Notes: generated from the letters alone by a model not told the origin. DNA of 64,000 nt from Erysipelotrichaceae bacterium (GCA_017473335.1 JAFULN010000040.1:1-64000), one strand, 5' to 3'. Positions 8,926-18,479 are shown, counted from the first letter of the stretch. Made by a program: numbers and translations.

Positions 8926-9401
8926 TTTTCAACTGTTACTTCAATATGAATCTTCTTATTAAGCTGAATGAGTTCTACACCCGCACTTCTAAGCATTTTC
9001 TTTGAAGCAATGACACTATCAGTATCAGCATATTTGTCACATTCATAAATAACACGACGAATACCAGACTGAATAATAGCTTTCGCACATTCATTGCAAG
9101 GAAACAAGGAAACATACAATGAACATCCATGCAATGAACGAGGAGAATTTAAAATTGCGTTTAATTCAGCATGAACAACAAATGCATATTTAGACTCCAG
9201 CATTCCACCTTCTCTACCCCACGGGAATTCATCATCACTGCATCCCATTGGAAGTCCATTGTAGCCAATGGAAACTACCTTGTTGTTTTCATCAACAATG
9301 CATGCACCAACCTGTGTGCTTGGATCTTTTGAACGTAGTGCTGAAAGATGGGCAAGTCCCATAAAATATTCATCCCAGCTTAATACTTTTTCGCGTTTCA
9401 T
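8919..9401 (-). CDS. Deoxycytidylate deaminase (ComEB family)
   Basis: Zinc-dependent deamination of dCMP to dUMP, feeding dTTP synthesis. 160 residues. The HAELNAI motif carries the zinc-binding His and catalytic Glu; FPCNECAK gives the two zinc-binding cysteines. It overlaps the upstream rhomboid gene by four bases (ATGA) and is last in the lspA operon. Confidence 0.92.
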   Translation of the reverse strand: MKREKVLSWDEYFMGLAHLSALRSKDPSTQVGACIVDENNKVVSIGYNGLPMGCSDDEFPWGREGGMLESKYAFVVHAELNAILNSPRSLHGCSLYVSLFPCNECAKAIIQSGIRRVIYECDKYADTDSVIASKKMLRSAGVELIQLNKKIHIEVTVENN

Positions 9402-10651
9402 TCGGATACCTCCTCAAATTCTAAATAATACTTAAATGTATTCGCCAGCAAATCATCGGCATATTGATTCCATCCAAAAGAACGATAAATATCTGCTGTC
9501 ATTAAATCAGTTTTTGGATAGATTGGTTTTAATTCTTTTTCCAGTGTAACTTTTACCCCTGAAAACAGCAGCAGTACAATTAGACATACAGCAGCATTCT
9601 GCTGTAGATTTTTGACTTTTAAATCACAGAATACAAGTCCACACAATAAACCAGATGCTAATCCTCCCAGATGTGCACTCACAGCAACACCTGGCATAAA
9701 GTTTAATAAGACATTAATAAAGATAATATTCAACAGCTGACGCATGAACAACTGTTGACGGAAATACCCTCTGGAATAAGAATATACAAGAAAAGCCCCT
9801 GTTAATCCATAGATTCCTGCTGAAATACCTAAACCAACAATATTAGGATTTGTCAGATGCATCATTGCGCTTCCTGCAAAGATAGAAGTAAACAGAATAA
9901 TCAGCATCTTTTTAGGTCCATAAACTTGTTCACAAAAACGCCCCAAACTAAATAACGACATGCAGTTCATCAACAAATGAAAATAATCTGTATGAACAAA
10001 ACCACAAGTAATAAGACGCCAGTAATCACCATTCAAGACCACAAACGCTTTATAGTAAGCCCCCAGTGCAATTGCACAAGAAATCGTATCTTCATGAGTC
10101 CTGTTCAAAAACAAGACTCCAAGAAATACAAGTACACAAATCGCAATCATTGAAATTGTAGCAAGCGGCCATTTCGATGAAAACAGTTTTTTCTTCTGTT
10201 GAGATTTTGACTTTTGATGAAGCTCAATCTCTTTTAAAATCATTGCATATTCAACCTGTGGATTATCAAATGGTGTTAAAGAACGCTGAATTCCAGGAAA
10301 AGCCTGATTCAAATCAAAACCAGTCATTGATTCACGATTCATTACTGTAATACGAATTTCTTCATCATTTTCAATTTCCTGTTCATCATTAACACATATC
10401 TGCAAAAGAATGCCCTCACGCTTAAAAACATGACAGATTGCAGAGTGTACCTGAAGCACACGATTACGATCAAAATAAAGTGCACCTGAATTCTGATAAG
10501 TCAAACGAATTACAGGAAATTCTGAATTTGAAGCATTGCCCAGCCAGATTTCATCCTCACTTTGCTGAACACTGACAAACTGATAGCTGTGATTCTTAAT
10601 TAAAAAGCCAGCTACCTGCATCAATCTTGTCTTATTGACATCAATGATCAC
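9398..10651 (-). CDS. Rhomboid family intramembrane serine protease
   Basis: 417 residues. A soluble N-terminal domain (about 1-165) ends with a basic segment, followed by at least seven membrane helices. The catalytic Ser is in LGISAGIYGLTG, where GxSxG is GISAG, and the catalytic His is in VSAHLGGLASG. The arrangement resembles GluP/YqgP but lacks a long C-terminal TPR tail. It overlaps rluD and the deaminase gene by four bases each. Substrates are unknown. Confidence 0.88.
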   Translation of the reverse strand: MIIDVNKTRLMQVAGFLIKNHSYQFVSVQQSEDEIWLGNASNSEFPVIRLTYQNSGALYFDRNRVLQVHSAICHVFKREGILLQICVNDEQEIENDEEIRITVMNRESMTGFDLNQAFPGIQRSLTPFDNPQVEYAMILKEIELHQKSKSQQKKKLFSSKWPLATISMIAICVLVFLGVLFLNRTHEDTISCAIALGAYYKAFVVLNGDYWRLITCGFVHTDYFHLLMNCMSLFSLGRFCEQVYGPKKMLIILFTSIFAGSAMMHLTNPNIVGLGISAGIYGLTGAFLVYSYSRGYFRQQLFMRQLLNIIFINVLLNFMPGVAVSAHLGGLASGLLCGLVFCDLKVKNLQQNAAVCLIVLLLFSGVKVTLEKELKPIYPKTDLMTADIYRSFGWNQYADDLLANTFKYYLEFEEVSE

Positions 10652-11574
10652 TTGACATCCCCCTTCTCTCTGAGTTCTTTTAATATCGTTTCATAATACT
10701 CAGGGAGCGGAGCATTCAAGGTCATCGTCTTTTGAGTAGATGGATGAACAAATGTCAATTCAAACGCATGAAGCATCTGTCCCTGAGTGTCTGTTCTAGT
10801 CTTACGAAGTGAATATTTAGGATCTCCAACAATTGGATAGCCAATGTACTGAAGATGTACACGAATCTGATGCGTTCTTCCTGTTTCCAATGAACATTCC
10901 ATCAATGTCATATCATGGAAACGTTCAAGTACGCGGAAGTGAGTTACTGCATTTTTTGAGTTTTTTGCAGTCACCGCCATCTTTTGGCGATCTTTTTCAT
11001 CTCTTCCAATCGGCGCATCAATTGTACCAAATTCATGTGGCATGACTCCATGTACTAAAGCCATATATTTACGAGATGCAGTTTTCATCATTAACTGTTC
11101 TGCCAAAGATTCATGAGATTTATCATTTTTACAGGCAATAATCAAACCAGTTGTATCTTTATCAATACGATGAACTATACCAGGACGTAATACACCATTG
11201 ATTCCAGAAAGATCTTTACAATGGTACAACAGCCCATTGACTAATGTTCCATCAGGATTTCCAGGACCTGGATGTACAACCATGCCTTTTGGTTTATTTA
11301 TCACAATGACATCACTATCCTCATAAACAACATCTAAATGTAAATTCTGAGGAACAGCCTCAATTTCTTCAGCTTCTTTTAATGTAATTTCAACAACATC
11401 ATTGACCTTACATTTAGTAGATGCTTTAGCAGCTTTGCCGTTTACAGTAATACGCTTTTCATCCATAAGAGTCTGAAGATAATTTCTAGAAAGATCTTCC
11501 AAGGCTTCACAGAGCACTTTGTCCAGACGCTTTGCAGCCATCTCTTCAGTAATTACAAGTTGAATTGGATTCAT
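10648..11574 (-). CDS. RluD/RluA-type pseudouridine synthase
   Basis: 308 residues. An N-terminal S4 RNA-binding domain (RLDKVLCEAL to ITVNGK, about 14-60) is followed by the synthase domain with the catalytic Asp in HRIDKDTTG (about residue 133). It modifies uridines in rRNA or tRNA; rluD itself is only one of several possible paralogues. Cotranscribed with lspA, with overlapping start and stop codons. Confidence 0.9.
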   Translation of the reverse strand: MNPIQLVITEEMAAKRLDKVLCEALEDLSRNYLQTLMDEKRITVNGKAAKASTKCKVNDVVEITLKEAEEIEAVPQNLHLDVVYEDSDVIVINKPKGMVVHPGPGNPDGTLVNGLLYHCKDLSGINGVLRPGIVHRIDKDTTGLIIACKNDKSHESLAEQLMMKTASRKYMALVHGVMPHEFGTIDAPIGRDEKDRQKMAVTAKNSKNAVTHFRVLERFHDMTLMECSLETGRTHQIRVHLQYIGYPIVGDPKYSLRKTRTDTQGQMLHAFELTFVHPSTQKTMTLNAPLPEYYETILKELREKGDVK

Positions 11575-12035
11575 AGTACACTTTCCTCCTTATCTAGAAA
11601 AGTTACCAGTGCCAGTAACCCGACACCAATACATAATGAAATATCAGCAACGTTGAAAATCGGAAAATCATATCCGAAAATCAAAAAATCAAGAAAATCA
11701 CGAACATAACCAAACATCACACGGTCTGTAAAATTACCAATTGCACCAGCCATAATGAGCGCAAAAGAAATTCTTGTAAAAGTACTTTCTTTTGGTGTTT
11801 TGATAAAAAGCCAGCACAATCCCATAAGCACTAATAATGTCAGGATAATAAAGAATCCCATTTGACCTTCCAGAACACTCCAGGCTGCTCCTGTATTTCT
11901 GGCATAAGTCAAAGAAAAGAAATGAGGGATTATTTCAAGTGATTCATAAAGCTGAAAGGCAGATTCAATCCAGCTTTTTGTTAGCTGATCTAATGCGATG
12001 ATCAGCACAATTAAACATATTTCTACTTTTTTCAT
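11571..12035 (-). CDS. lspA: Lipoprotein signal peptidase (signal peptidase II)
   Basis: 154 residues with four membrane helices. The two catalytic aspartates are seen in NFTDRV (about residue 102) and FNVADI (about residue 127), and the conserved YARNTGAAWS region is present. It cleaves the signal peptide of diacylglyceryl-modified prolipoproteins. First gene of the lspA-rluD-rhomboid-deaminase operon; the pairing with rluD is widespread in Firmicutes. Confidence 0.96.
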   Translation of the reverse strand: MKKVEICLIVLIIALDQLTKSWIESAFQLYESLEIIPHFFSLTYARNTGAAWSVLEGQMGFFIILTLLVLMGLCWLFIKTPKESTFTRISFALIMAGAIGNFTDRVMFGYVRDFLDFLIFGYDFPIFNVADISLCIGVGLLALVTFLDKEESVL

Positions 12036-12062
12036 TTTTTCACCATTTTCTGAATCTGAATT

Positions 12063-12071
12063 ATTATATCA
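12063..12071 (-). promoter_or_regulatory. Extended -10 promoter of lspA operon
   Basis: TGATATAAT on the minus strand (TATAAT at 12063-12068), about 30 bases upstream of lspA. The -35 region has no good match. Confidence 0.6.
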
Positions 12072-12083
12072 TGACCTGTAGAA

Positions 12084-12140
12084 AAAGAAAAAGAAAAACA
12101 AATCAGGACATTGTGAAAGTTCACATAAACACTGATTTGT
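12084..12140 (-). terminator. Terminator of the ABC-F gene
   Basis: A 9-bp perfect stem ACAAATCAG/CTGATTTGT (12098-12106, 12132-12140) encloses a second small hairpin (TGTGAA/TTCACA). On the minus strand it is followed by TTTTCTTTTTCTTTTTC. Confidence 0.8.
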
Positions 12141-12163
12141 CGTCTTATTTCACGAATTTACAC

Positions 12164-13891
12164 TCATCCTTCTGCTTTTTCAGACAATTCGAGCCACCTT
12201 AATGTCTTCATCTCTACAGACTGACGATTCATTTCCAGTTCATCTGAAATTTTCTTTATTTTAGAATAATCCGTACATTCGTTCATTTGAGCTTCTAATG
12301 TACTAATAATTTTTTCAAGATCTGGCAATAAATTTTCAAGTTCAGCAAGTTCTTTCTTTTCCATGTAGGTTAATCCTTTTGATTTTGGCTTACTTTCAAG
12401 TACGACAGCTTTTTCTTTTTTAACAGGTTCTAATGAAATCTTATCAATATTCTCACTAAAACTTCCTAAAGCTTCAGTTACACCAAAATCATTAAAAATC
12501 AGCACATGATCACAAATCTTATCTAAAAAGTATCGATCATGAGAAACTGTGATAACAGCCCCTTTAAACTCATCTAGAAATTCTTCCAAAACATTTAATG
12601 TATCAATATCCAAATCATTTGTAGGCTCATCCAGAAACAAAATATTTGGCTGTGTCATCAAGACTTTCAATAACGCCAGACGTCGGCGCTCGCCACCGGA
12701 ACAATGCGCTAATGTCAAATAATGCATACTTTTTGGAAAGAGAAAACGTTCCAGCATCGTTGAAGCATTTAATACTTCAAATTTCGTTTCAATTGCATCT
12801 GACTGCAAATAATCAATGACTCGTATCGATAAATCATCCATCTGAGGCTGTTGAAACAAAAAACCAACACGCACTGTATCCCCATGCTGAACCACGCCTT
12901 CATCAGGTTCCATGTATCGTGCTAAAACCTGCATCAAGGTACTCTTACCGCATCCATTAACACCAATGATTCCTAAACGATCTTCACGATCCACTAGATA
13001 ATTTAGATTTCGAAACAACTCTTTCGATCCCATTGTTTTTGAAATATTATATGCCTCAATTGTTTTGCCACCCAATCGTGCAGAATCAAAATGTAATTCG
13101 ACTTTCCCTGTTATTTCAGGTGCAGCCATAGCCTTTAACGCTTCATATCGTTCAATACGAGCACGGCTTTTGGTTGTTCGCGCCTGAACACCAGCACGTA
13201 TCCACTCTGTCTCTTTTCTTAAAAAACTTTGACGTTTTAAATACTGAGCTTCACGTTCCTCAAGACGCTTCTGTTTCAGTTCTAAATAAGCTGAATAATT
13301 TGCCTGAGTTACCATAAGTTCACCATGGTCCAGTTCCATCATCCTTGTACAAACTCGTTCCAAAAAATAACGATCATGTGTAACCATCATGACTGCACCC
13401 TTAAAACGCATCAAATACTTTTCCAGCCATACAATCATATGTGGGTCTAAATGATTGGTAGGTTCATCTAAAAGAAGCAAGTCACATGGTTCTGCCAATG
13501 CACAGGCCAAAGCCAGTCGTTTCTTTTCTCCGCCGGATAACCCCTGTACAAGACGATGCATATCTTCAAAACCTAATCGAGTTAAAATACTTTCAGCTTC
13601 ATAGCTCTGTTTTGACTCTTTTAAAGAATTCATCACAATTTGATGAACTGTTTTTGTTTCATCAAAATAATGATCCTGAAGACATATTCTCATCCTTAAG
13701 CCATTTTTACGAATAATCTCTCCTGAATCTGCATCATCAAGATGTGCTAAGATACGCATCAATGTACTTTTACCGCAGCCATTGCGTCCAATCAATCCAA
13801 TCTTATCATGATCTTCTATCGCAAAACTAATCTTGTCAAAACAGATTTTATCTCCATATCTTTTGGAGAGCTGATGAATACTCATCAACAT
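12164..13891 (-). CDS. ABC-F ATPase, Uup type
   Basis: 575 residues, two ABC domains and no membrane helices. Walker A motifs are GRNGCGKSTLMRIL and GVNGCGKSTLMQVL; signature motifs are LSGGEKKRLALA and CSGGERRRLALL; the Walker B sites read LLLDEPTNHLD and LFLDEPTNDLD. A linker of charged helices lies between the domains, and a C-terminal coiled coil (about 510-575, with LTYMEKKELAELE) is typical of Uup. Family members act on the ribosome or on branched DNA. It follows a gene of unknown function by nine bases and is the last gene of the exporter cluster. A resistance ABC-F is less likely because of the C-terminal domain. Confidence 0.85.
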   Translation of the reverse strand: MLMSIHQLSKRYGDKICFDKISFAIEDHDKIGLIGRNGCGKSTLMRILAHLDDADSGEIIRKNGLRMRICLQDHYFDETKTVHQIVMNSLKESKQSYEAESILTRLGFEDMHRLVQGLSGGEKKRLALACALAEPCDLLLLDEPTNHLDPHMIVWLEKYLMRFKGAVMMVTHDRYFLERVCTRMMELDHGELMVTQANYSAYLELKQKRLEEREAQYLKRQSFLRKETEWIRAGVQARTTKSRARIERYEALKAMAAPEITGKVELHFDSARLGGKTIEAYNISKTMGSKELFRNLNYLVDREDRLGIIGVNGCGKSTLMQVLARYMEPDEGVVQHGDTVRVGFLFQQPQMDDLSIRVIDYLQSDAIETKFEVLNASTMLERFLFPKSMHYLTLAHCSGGERRRLALLKVLMTQPNILFLDEPTNDLDIDTLNVLEEFLDEFKGAVITVSHDRYFLDKICDHVLIFNDFGVTEALGSFSENIDKISLEPVKKEKAVVLESKPKSKGLTYMEKKELAELENLLPDLEKIISTLEAQMNECTDYSKIKKISDELEMNRQSVEMKTLRWLELSEKAEG

Positions 13892-13899
13892 ACTTTCAC

Positions 13900-14370
13900 C
13901 TAAAACTTGATATGAAGATTTGTCAATTCTTCTAATTCAAAAGGCTCAAGAACAGAAATCTTCGCAATCTTCGCATCTACAACAGCTTCATCTTCATCTT
14001 TTACTGCTTCATGTAAAATCTCATAGATTTTTACAGAAGCTGATTTATTAGCTTCTGCACTACGCTTGACAACTTCATTGCCTGCATCATCAAACACATG
14101 AATCTCAAACTGATAATTCTGCATTGAAAGACAGCCATCATTGTCAGAAGTGACACAGAATACACAGTCACTGCTTTCAAGTCCTTCTTCAATCTGAACA
14201 ATAAACACAGGAAGATTTTCTTTTTGAACTAAAGAAATCATTCCTTTTTTCTTTTTCAAAAAACTTAATTCTTCTTTTGACCAGAAATCCTTAATCACAA
14301 ACATGAACTTCCCTTCAGCATAATCCATGACAATCCCCTGGTCCATTTCTTTCACAAAATCAAACTGCAT
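13900..14370 (-). CDS. Protein of unknown function
   Basis: 156 residues, acidic and apparently soluble, with no signal peptide or membrane helix. It shows alternating beta-like stretches (FMFVIKDF, FEIHVFDDAGNEVV) and an acidic, helical stretch near 115-135. I do not recognise the family. The ATG at 14370 follows AGGGG by ten bases; a TTG at 14376 is the alternative. The gene overlaps the 3' end of the ABC exporter gene by 11 bases and ends nine bases before the ABC-F gene, so it is expressed with them. Confidence 0.7.
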   Translation of the reverse strand: MQFDFVKEMDQGIVMDYAEGKFMFVIKDFWSKEELSFLKKKKGMISLVQKENLPVFIVQIEEGLESSDCVFCVTSDNDGCLSMQNYQFEIHVFDDAGNEVVKRSAEANKSASVKIYEILHEAVKDEDEAVVDAKIAKISVLEPFELEELTNLHIKF

Positions 14371-16210
14371 GTACAATATCCCCTTTCAATAGTTCTTTTT
14401 CAAGATCCTCTTTAAACTGATTTGTATATAATCGATAATAATATCCCTTTAGATCCATCAGCTGCTTATGAGTACCATCTTCAATGATTTTACCCTTTTT
14501 AATCACCAGAATACGATCTGCTGAAACAATCGTACTTAAACGATGAGCAACGACAAAACTAGTCTTGTCACTCATTGTATGTTCAATTGCATTCTGTAGA
14601 ATCTTTTCAGTTTCTGTATCAATTGAAGCTGTCGCTTCATCAAGTACATAAAATGCAGGATTTGCCAAAACAGCACGTGCAAATGAAATCAGCTGTTTTT
14701 GACCTGTCGATAAACGTGAACCAGATTCACCAACTTCTGTGTCATACCCTTCATCAAAAGAAGTAATAAATTCATGAGCATGTACAATTTTTGCTGCATT
14801 CATAATTTCTTCATCTGTCGCATCCAGCTTGCCAAATCGAATATTTTCTTTAATCGTTCCAGAAAACAAATGAGGAGCCTGTAAAACATAACCCAGCTGA
14901 GAATGAAGCCATCCTGTAGAACGCTGACGATAATCAACACCATCAATTAAAATACGTCCTCTTTTAGGCTCATAGAATCTGCAAATAAGATTAATAATCG
15001 TACTTTTCCCTGAACCAGTTTCACCAACTAATGCAATCGTTTGTCCTGCTTTTACCGTTAAATTAAAATCATTCAATACAGGTTCAGCTTCATTGTACCA
15101 GAAATCAACATGTTCAAACGTAACATTTCCTTGAATTCTTTCATAATTTTCACTTTTAGGGGCAAATACAGTCCCATATTTCTGTTTTACTTCAGGTGTA
15201 TCGTCAAGTTCAACTTCACTTTCCAACAGTGAAATCACACGTTCTGCACTTGCCTGAGCCAGCTGAAATTCCGCAATCAAACGAGCGATTTGGCGAAGCG
15301 GTTCAAAAAACTGTGTAGCATACTGAGTAAACATCAAAAGTGTACCAAATTCAATCATACCCAAAAGTACTTGATTTCCACCAGCCCATAGAATTGAAGC
15401 AGTAGAGATAGACCCCAAACCCACAACAATAGGCATAAAAATTGCAGACAATGTTGCAGCATGAATGCTAGACTGTCTCATATCATGTGTATGCTTCTTA
15501 AATTCTTCCAGGTTATCATCTTCTAGTACAAGAGTCTTTGTTGTTTTCGCTCCCATAATGCCTTCCGAAAATCCGCTTGTAATCTTTGAATTAGCTTTGC
15601 GAACTTCACGATAGCTTTTTAAAATACGTGTCTGAAAATAAACACTGATCACTGCCAGAAAAGGTACAATCATCAAGACAAGCATAGCTAATTTCCAGTT
15701 AACTGAAAGCATCATCACAGTCGTAAAGATCATTACACTTACACCCCAGAATAGATCCATCATACTCCAAGAGACAATTTCTGATAATCGTGCAACATCA
15801 CTAGTCATGCGGGCAATAATCCATCCCTGCGGTGTTTTATCAAAATAACTAAAAGAAAGTTCATTCAGTTTATGAAAGCATTCTTTTCTTAACTTGTAGC
15901 TAAACTTCATTTCAATGCGTCCCGCAATCCAGAAAAAACCATAAACATTAAATGCCTGAATTACAATCCCGACAAAATACAAAATCCCAAAACGAATAAA
16001 CTCAGATTCTACAAATGTTCCCGTAGCAAATGTATCAATAGCCATCTTATTTAAAAATGGAAATAATGTATCAAATCCTGCAATAATTACATTCAAAATC
16101 AAAAGTGCAGCAATCAAACCACGATATGGAATAATCATTAATATGACCTTTTTCCATGTTTTCATATCAAAAGATGTACTTTGATAATCTTTTTCTTCAT
16201 ATGGATTCAT
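14360..16210 (-). CDS. ABC exporter half-transporter, catalytically complete Walker B
   Basis: 616 residues. Six membrane helices (about 20-320) precede an ABC domain with Walker A GETGSGKSTIINLI, a non-canonical signature LSTGQKQ, and Walker B YVLDEATASID with the catalytic Glu. It pairs with the upstream subunit (TAATG junction). Such heterodimers (BmrCD, YheHI, TM287/288) have one degenerate and one consensus ATP site: here the Glu is in this subunit and LSGGQ in the other, giving one complete composite site. Likely drug or lipid/peptide export; substrate unknown. Confidence 0.9.
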   Translation of the reverse strand: MNPYEEKDYQSTSFDMKTWKKVILMIIPYRGLIAALLILNVIIAGFDTLFPFLNKMAIDTFATGTFVESEFIRFGILYFVGIVIQAFNVYGFFWIAGRIEMKFSYKLRKECFHKLNELSFSYFDKTPQGWIIARMTSDVARLSEIVSWSMMDLFWGVSVMIFTTVMMLSVNWKLAMLVLMIVPFLAVISVYFQTRILKSYREVRKANSKITSGFSEGIMGAKTTKTLVLEDDNLEEFKKHTHDMRQSSIHAATLSAIFMPIVVGLGSISTASILWAGGNQVLLGMIEFGTLLMFTQYATQFFEPLRQIARLIAEFQLAQASAERVISLLESEVELDDTPEVKQKYGTVFAPKSENYERIQGNVTFEHVDFWYNEAEPVLNDFNLTVKAGQTIALVGETGSGKSTIINLICRFYEPKRGRILIDGVDYRQRSTGWLHSQLGYVLQAPHLFSGTIKENIRFGKLDATDEEIMNAAKIVHAHEFITSFDEGYDTEVGESGSRLSTGQKQLISFARAVLANPAFYVLDEATASIDTETEKILQNAIEHTMSDKTSFVVAHRLSTIVSADRILVIKKGKIIEDGTHKQLMDLKGYYYRLYTNQFKEDLEKELLKGDIVHAV

Positions 16211-17985
16211 TATTCCACCTCCAATTCACTTTGAATCTGTGCAACACGCTGATATAGTCCATCTTCCTTGATTAACTGTTCATGTGTTCCACACTGAGTA
16301 ATCTGTCCCTTTTCAAGAACTAGAATTAAATCTGCATCTTTTGCAGAATGAATACGCTGAGTAATAATAATTGTTGTACATTTTGAAGATACCTGTTTCA
16401 ACGCAGTACGAATTGCAGCATCCGTTTCAGTATCTACAGCAGACAAAGAATCATCAAAAATTAAAATAGGCGTCGGATTAATAATTGTGCGCGCAATCGC
16501 TACACGCTGTTTTTGTCCACCTGATAGTGTTACACCTTTTTCTCCAATGAAAGTATCATATCCTTTTTCAAAATCTTCAATCACTTCATGAACAGAAGCA
16601 ATCTTTGCAGCTTCTACAATTTCTTGAAAACTAGCATCTTTTCTTGCAATGGAAATATTGTCATGAATCGTTTTAGAAAACAGGAAAGGCTCTTGCAGTA
16701 CAAGACCCACATTTTTTCTTAAATGACGTTTCTCAATTTTAGTCGTAGGTATATCATCAATCAGAATTTCTCCTTCAGAAGGATCATACAAACGACTGAT
16801 ACAATGAATCAAAGAACTCTTTCCAGATCCCGTAGGACCTAAAATCGCAGCAGTTTGACCTGCTTTTATTTTAAAAGAAACATGATTCAGTACATAAGGC
16901 TGATTGTCATAATGAAAAGATACATCTTTAAACTCAATTTGACCTTTTATCTCTGGCATTAATCCCTCTTTAGATTCCATTGGTACTTCTAAAATCTCTA
17001 ATAAACGATCAATAGAAACACTTACTTTACCTAAATCTGCCAAGATGCGTCCCAAGTTTCGAATTGGCCACAGAATCATACTTTCATAGGAAATAAACAC
17101 AAATAAATTCCCTACACTGAGTTCTCCTCGATGAGCCATGATGGTTCCTGTCAATACAATTATCAAAATTTGAATATAACAAATCAAATCCGAAAAGCTC
17201 CAATATAACCCCAGCTGTTTCAACAGTTCAAAAGTTTTATTTAAATAGTCAACGTTTTTCTCATCATAGCGTTCAATTTCATACACTTCACGATGAAAAG
17301 CTTTAATAACACGTATCCCTGAAATGCTTTCTGTCAGTTTATCAGTCAAAGCCCCTTCAGATTCATCAGATAATCTAAATATTTTCTGTGCATTAGTAAA
17401 AAACCAGTAGGCAAAGACAATCAGAATCGGCATAGTGATAACCGCTAATTTTGCAAGTGAGGCATTGATTGAAAACAATAAAACTGAAGCAATCAATGCA
17501 GTACATACTGAATAAATCATTTCTGAATACTGTGAAGCAAGAAAACGACGGACCTGATCTACATCACTTGTACAACGCTGAATCAAATCACCAGACTTGT
17601 TTAAAACATGATAACTGTAATGTGTATTGCTTAAATGATTGTACAGTTCTTCACGCATATTCTTTGCAGTATTTTCAGAAACTACAGAATTCAATCTTCC
17701 ACGAAGATACTGAAAGAAACAAACAAAAGAATACACAAACAATATCATGACAAATCCAGTCCATAAGTTCTTTTTGAGTACTTCAGTTCCACCAGCTGCA
17801 TGACAAATCATTTGAAAAAAGACATTTTTAATCGGTTCATTCCCAAGTACATTATCAATATAAAAACTAAATATCAAAGGTGATAGTAGATTAAGTACAG
17901 TATAAATCATTACCACAAATGCAATCAAAACCAATCTGCCATGCACATTTTCAGATGCATGCCAAATATACTTTATTTGTTTCAT
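16210..17985 (-). CDS. ABC exporter half-transporter, degenerate Walker B
   Basis: 591 residues. A six-helix membrane domain (about 15-315) precedes an ABC domain with Walker A GPTGSGKSSLIHCI, canonical signature LSGGQKQRVAIAR, and Walker B LIFDDSLSAVD, where Asp replaces the catalytic Glu. This identifies the degenerate partner of a heterodimeric exporter. AAAGGGG lies upstream of the ATG. The gene starts only about 15 bases after the T-run of a terminator that overlaps a small upstream ORF, so transcription into the exporter must pass that terminator. Confidence 0.9.
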   Translation of the reverse strand: MKQIKYIWHASENVHGRLVLIAFVVMIYTVLNLLSPLIFSFYIDNVLGNEPIKNVFFQMICHAAGGTEVLKKNLWTGFVMILFVYSFVCFFQYLRGRLNSVVSENTAKNMREELYNHLSNTHYSYHVLNKSGDLIQRCTSDVDQVRRFLASQYSEMIYSVCTALIASVLLFSINASLAKLAVITMPILIVFAYWFFTNAQKIFRLSDESEGALTDKLTESISGIRVIKAFHREVYEIERYDEKNVDYLNKTFELLKQLGLYWSFSDLICYIQILIIVLTGTIMAHRGELSVGNLFVFISYESMILWPIRNLGRILADLGKVSVSIDRLLEILEVPMESKEGLMPEIKGQIEFKDVSFHYDNQPYVLNHVSFKIKAGQTAAILGPTGSGKSSLIHCISRLYDPSEGEILIDDIPTTKIEKRHLRKNVGLVLQEPFLFSKTIHDNISIARKDASFQEIVEAAKIASVHEVIEDFEKGYDTFIGEKGVTLSGGQKQRVAIARTIINPTPILIFDDSLSAVDTETDAAIRTALKQVSSKCTTIIITQRIHSAKDADLILVLEKGQITQCGTHEQLIKEDGLYQRVAQIQSELEVE

Positions 17986-17999
17986 AAATACCCCTTTCC

Positions 18000-18033
18000 A
18001 TAAAACAGAAAAAGCACATTATCCTGTGCTTTT
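18000..18033 (-). terminator. Terminator/attenuator between the small ORF and the ABC exporter genes
   Basis: Perfect 8-bp stem AAAGCACA/TGTGCTTT (18011-18018, 18025-18032), then TTTTTCTGTTTT on the minus strand. The stop codon of the 45-residue ORF lies in the hairpin, and the exporter gene begins right after it. Confidence 0.75.
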
Positions 18034-18156
18034 GTCCTTTGAAACTATCCAATACCACAACAAATGCGATCCACGTATCTGGGTCATCTTCTCAATAATA
18101 TCAAGTTCAATCCCAATATCATACATCGCAAGCGCAATATCTATCTGTTTATTCAT
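18019..18156 (-). CDS. 45-residue small protein, possible leader peptide of the exporter operon
   Basis: ATG at 18156 with GGGTGAG four bases upstream, 45 codons, stop TAA at 18019. It begins MNKQIDIALAMYDIGIELDI and ends WIVSKDKSTG, with two Trp codons three apart near residues 34-36. The first half looks like a short helix-turn-helix similar to the C-terminal segment of some PD-(D/E)XK proteins. Position and structure recall BmrB, the leader peptide of the Bacillus bmrCD exporter: a short ORF, a terminator on its stop codon, then a heterodimeric ABC exporter. Whether it acts as a protein or only by being translated is not known. Confidence 0.6.
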   Translation of the reverse strand: MNKQIDIALAMYDIGIELDIIEKMTQIRGSHLLWYWIVSKDKSTG

Positions 18157-18161
18157 GCATC

Positions 18162-18180
18162 TCACCCACTCTTAGGGTGA
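18162..18180 (-). promoter_or_regulatory. Hairpin covering the ribosome site of the small ORF
   Basis: TCACCC/GGGTGA (6-bp perfect stem, 7-base loop) includes the GGGTGA of the ribosome-binding site for the 45-residue ORF. There is no T-run, so it is not a terminator. Confidence 0.45.
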
Positions 18181-18205
18181 TTTTATGTTGCACGATTATT
18201 CCAGA

Positions 18206-18460
18206 TTAAAGATTAAAATGCTGAATCAATGCCTGAGCAATCTGATCAGGACAGCTCGTAGGCTTTGCACCACAGCGATTTCCATTGAATACTTCAACGA
18301 CTTCTTCGACAGTCTTTCCTCTTAAAATTTTTGAAATTCCAAGTAGATTACCAGCACAACCGCCCACAATCTGGACGTTTTTGATGATATTCCCTTCTAC
18401 TTCAAATGTCATGCTTCTAGCACAAACTCCCTTTGGAATATATGTAAATTTTTCGCTCAT
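18206..18460 (-). CDS. TSCPD domain protein (TIGR03905 type)
   Basis: 84 residues containing the namesake TSCPDQIAQAL near the C-terminus and conserved cysteines (GVCAR, GGCAGN, NRCGAKPTSC). This is the stand-alone form of a domain also found at the end of some ribonucleotide reductases; its role is not established. AGGAG lies upstream of the ATG. It is followed by the small ORF and the exporter genes in the same direction. Confidence 0.85.
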   Translation of the reverse strand: MSEKFTYIPKGVCARSMTFEVEGNIIKNVQIVGGCAGNLLGISKILRGKTVEEVVEVFNGNRCGAKPTSCPDQIAQALIQHFNL

Positions 18461-18479
18461 GATGCACTCTCCTATTCTG

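Noticed and set aside
16210-17985. Inactive ABC subunit as a pseudogene
   Set aside because: Asp in place of the catalytic Glu is the normal degenerate site of heterodimeric exporters; all other motifs are intact.
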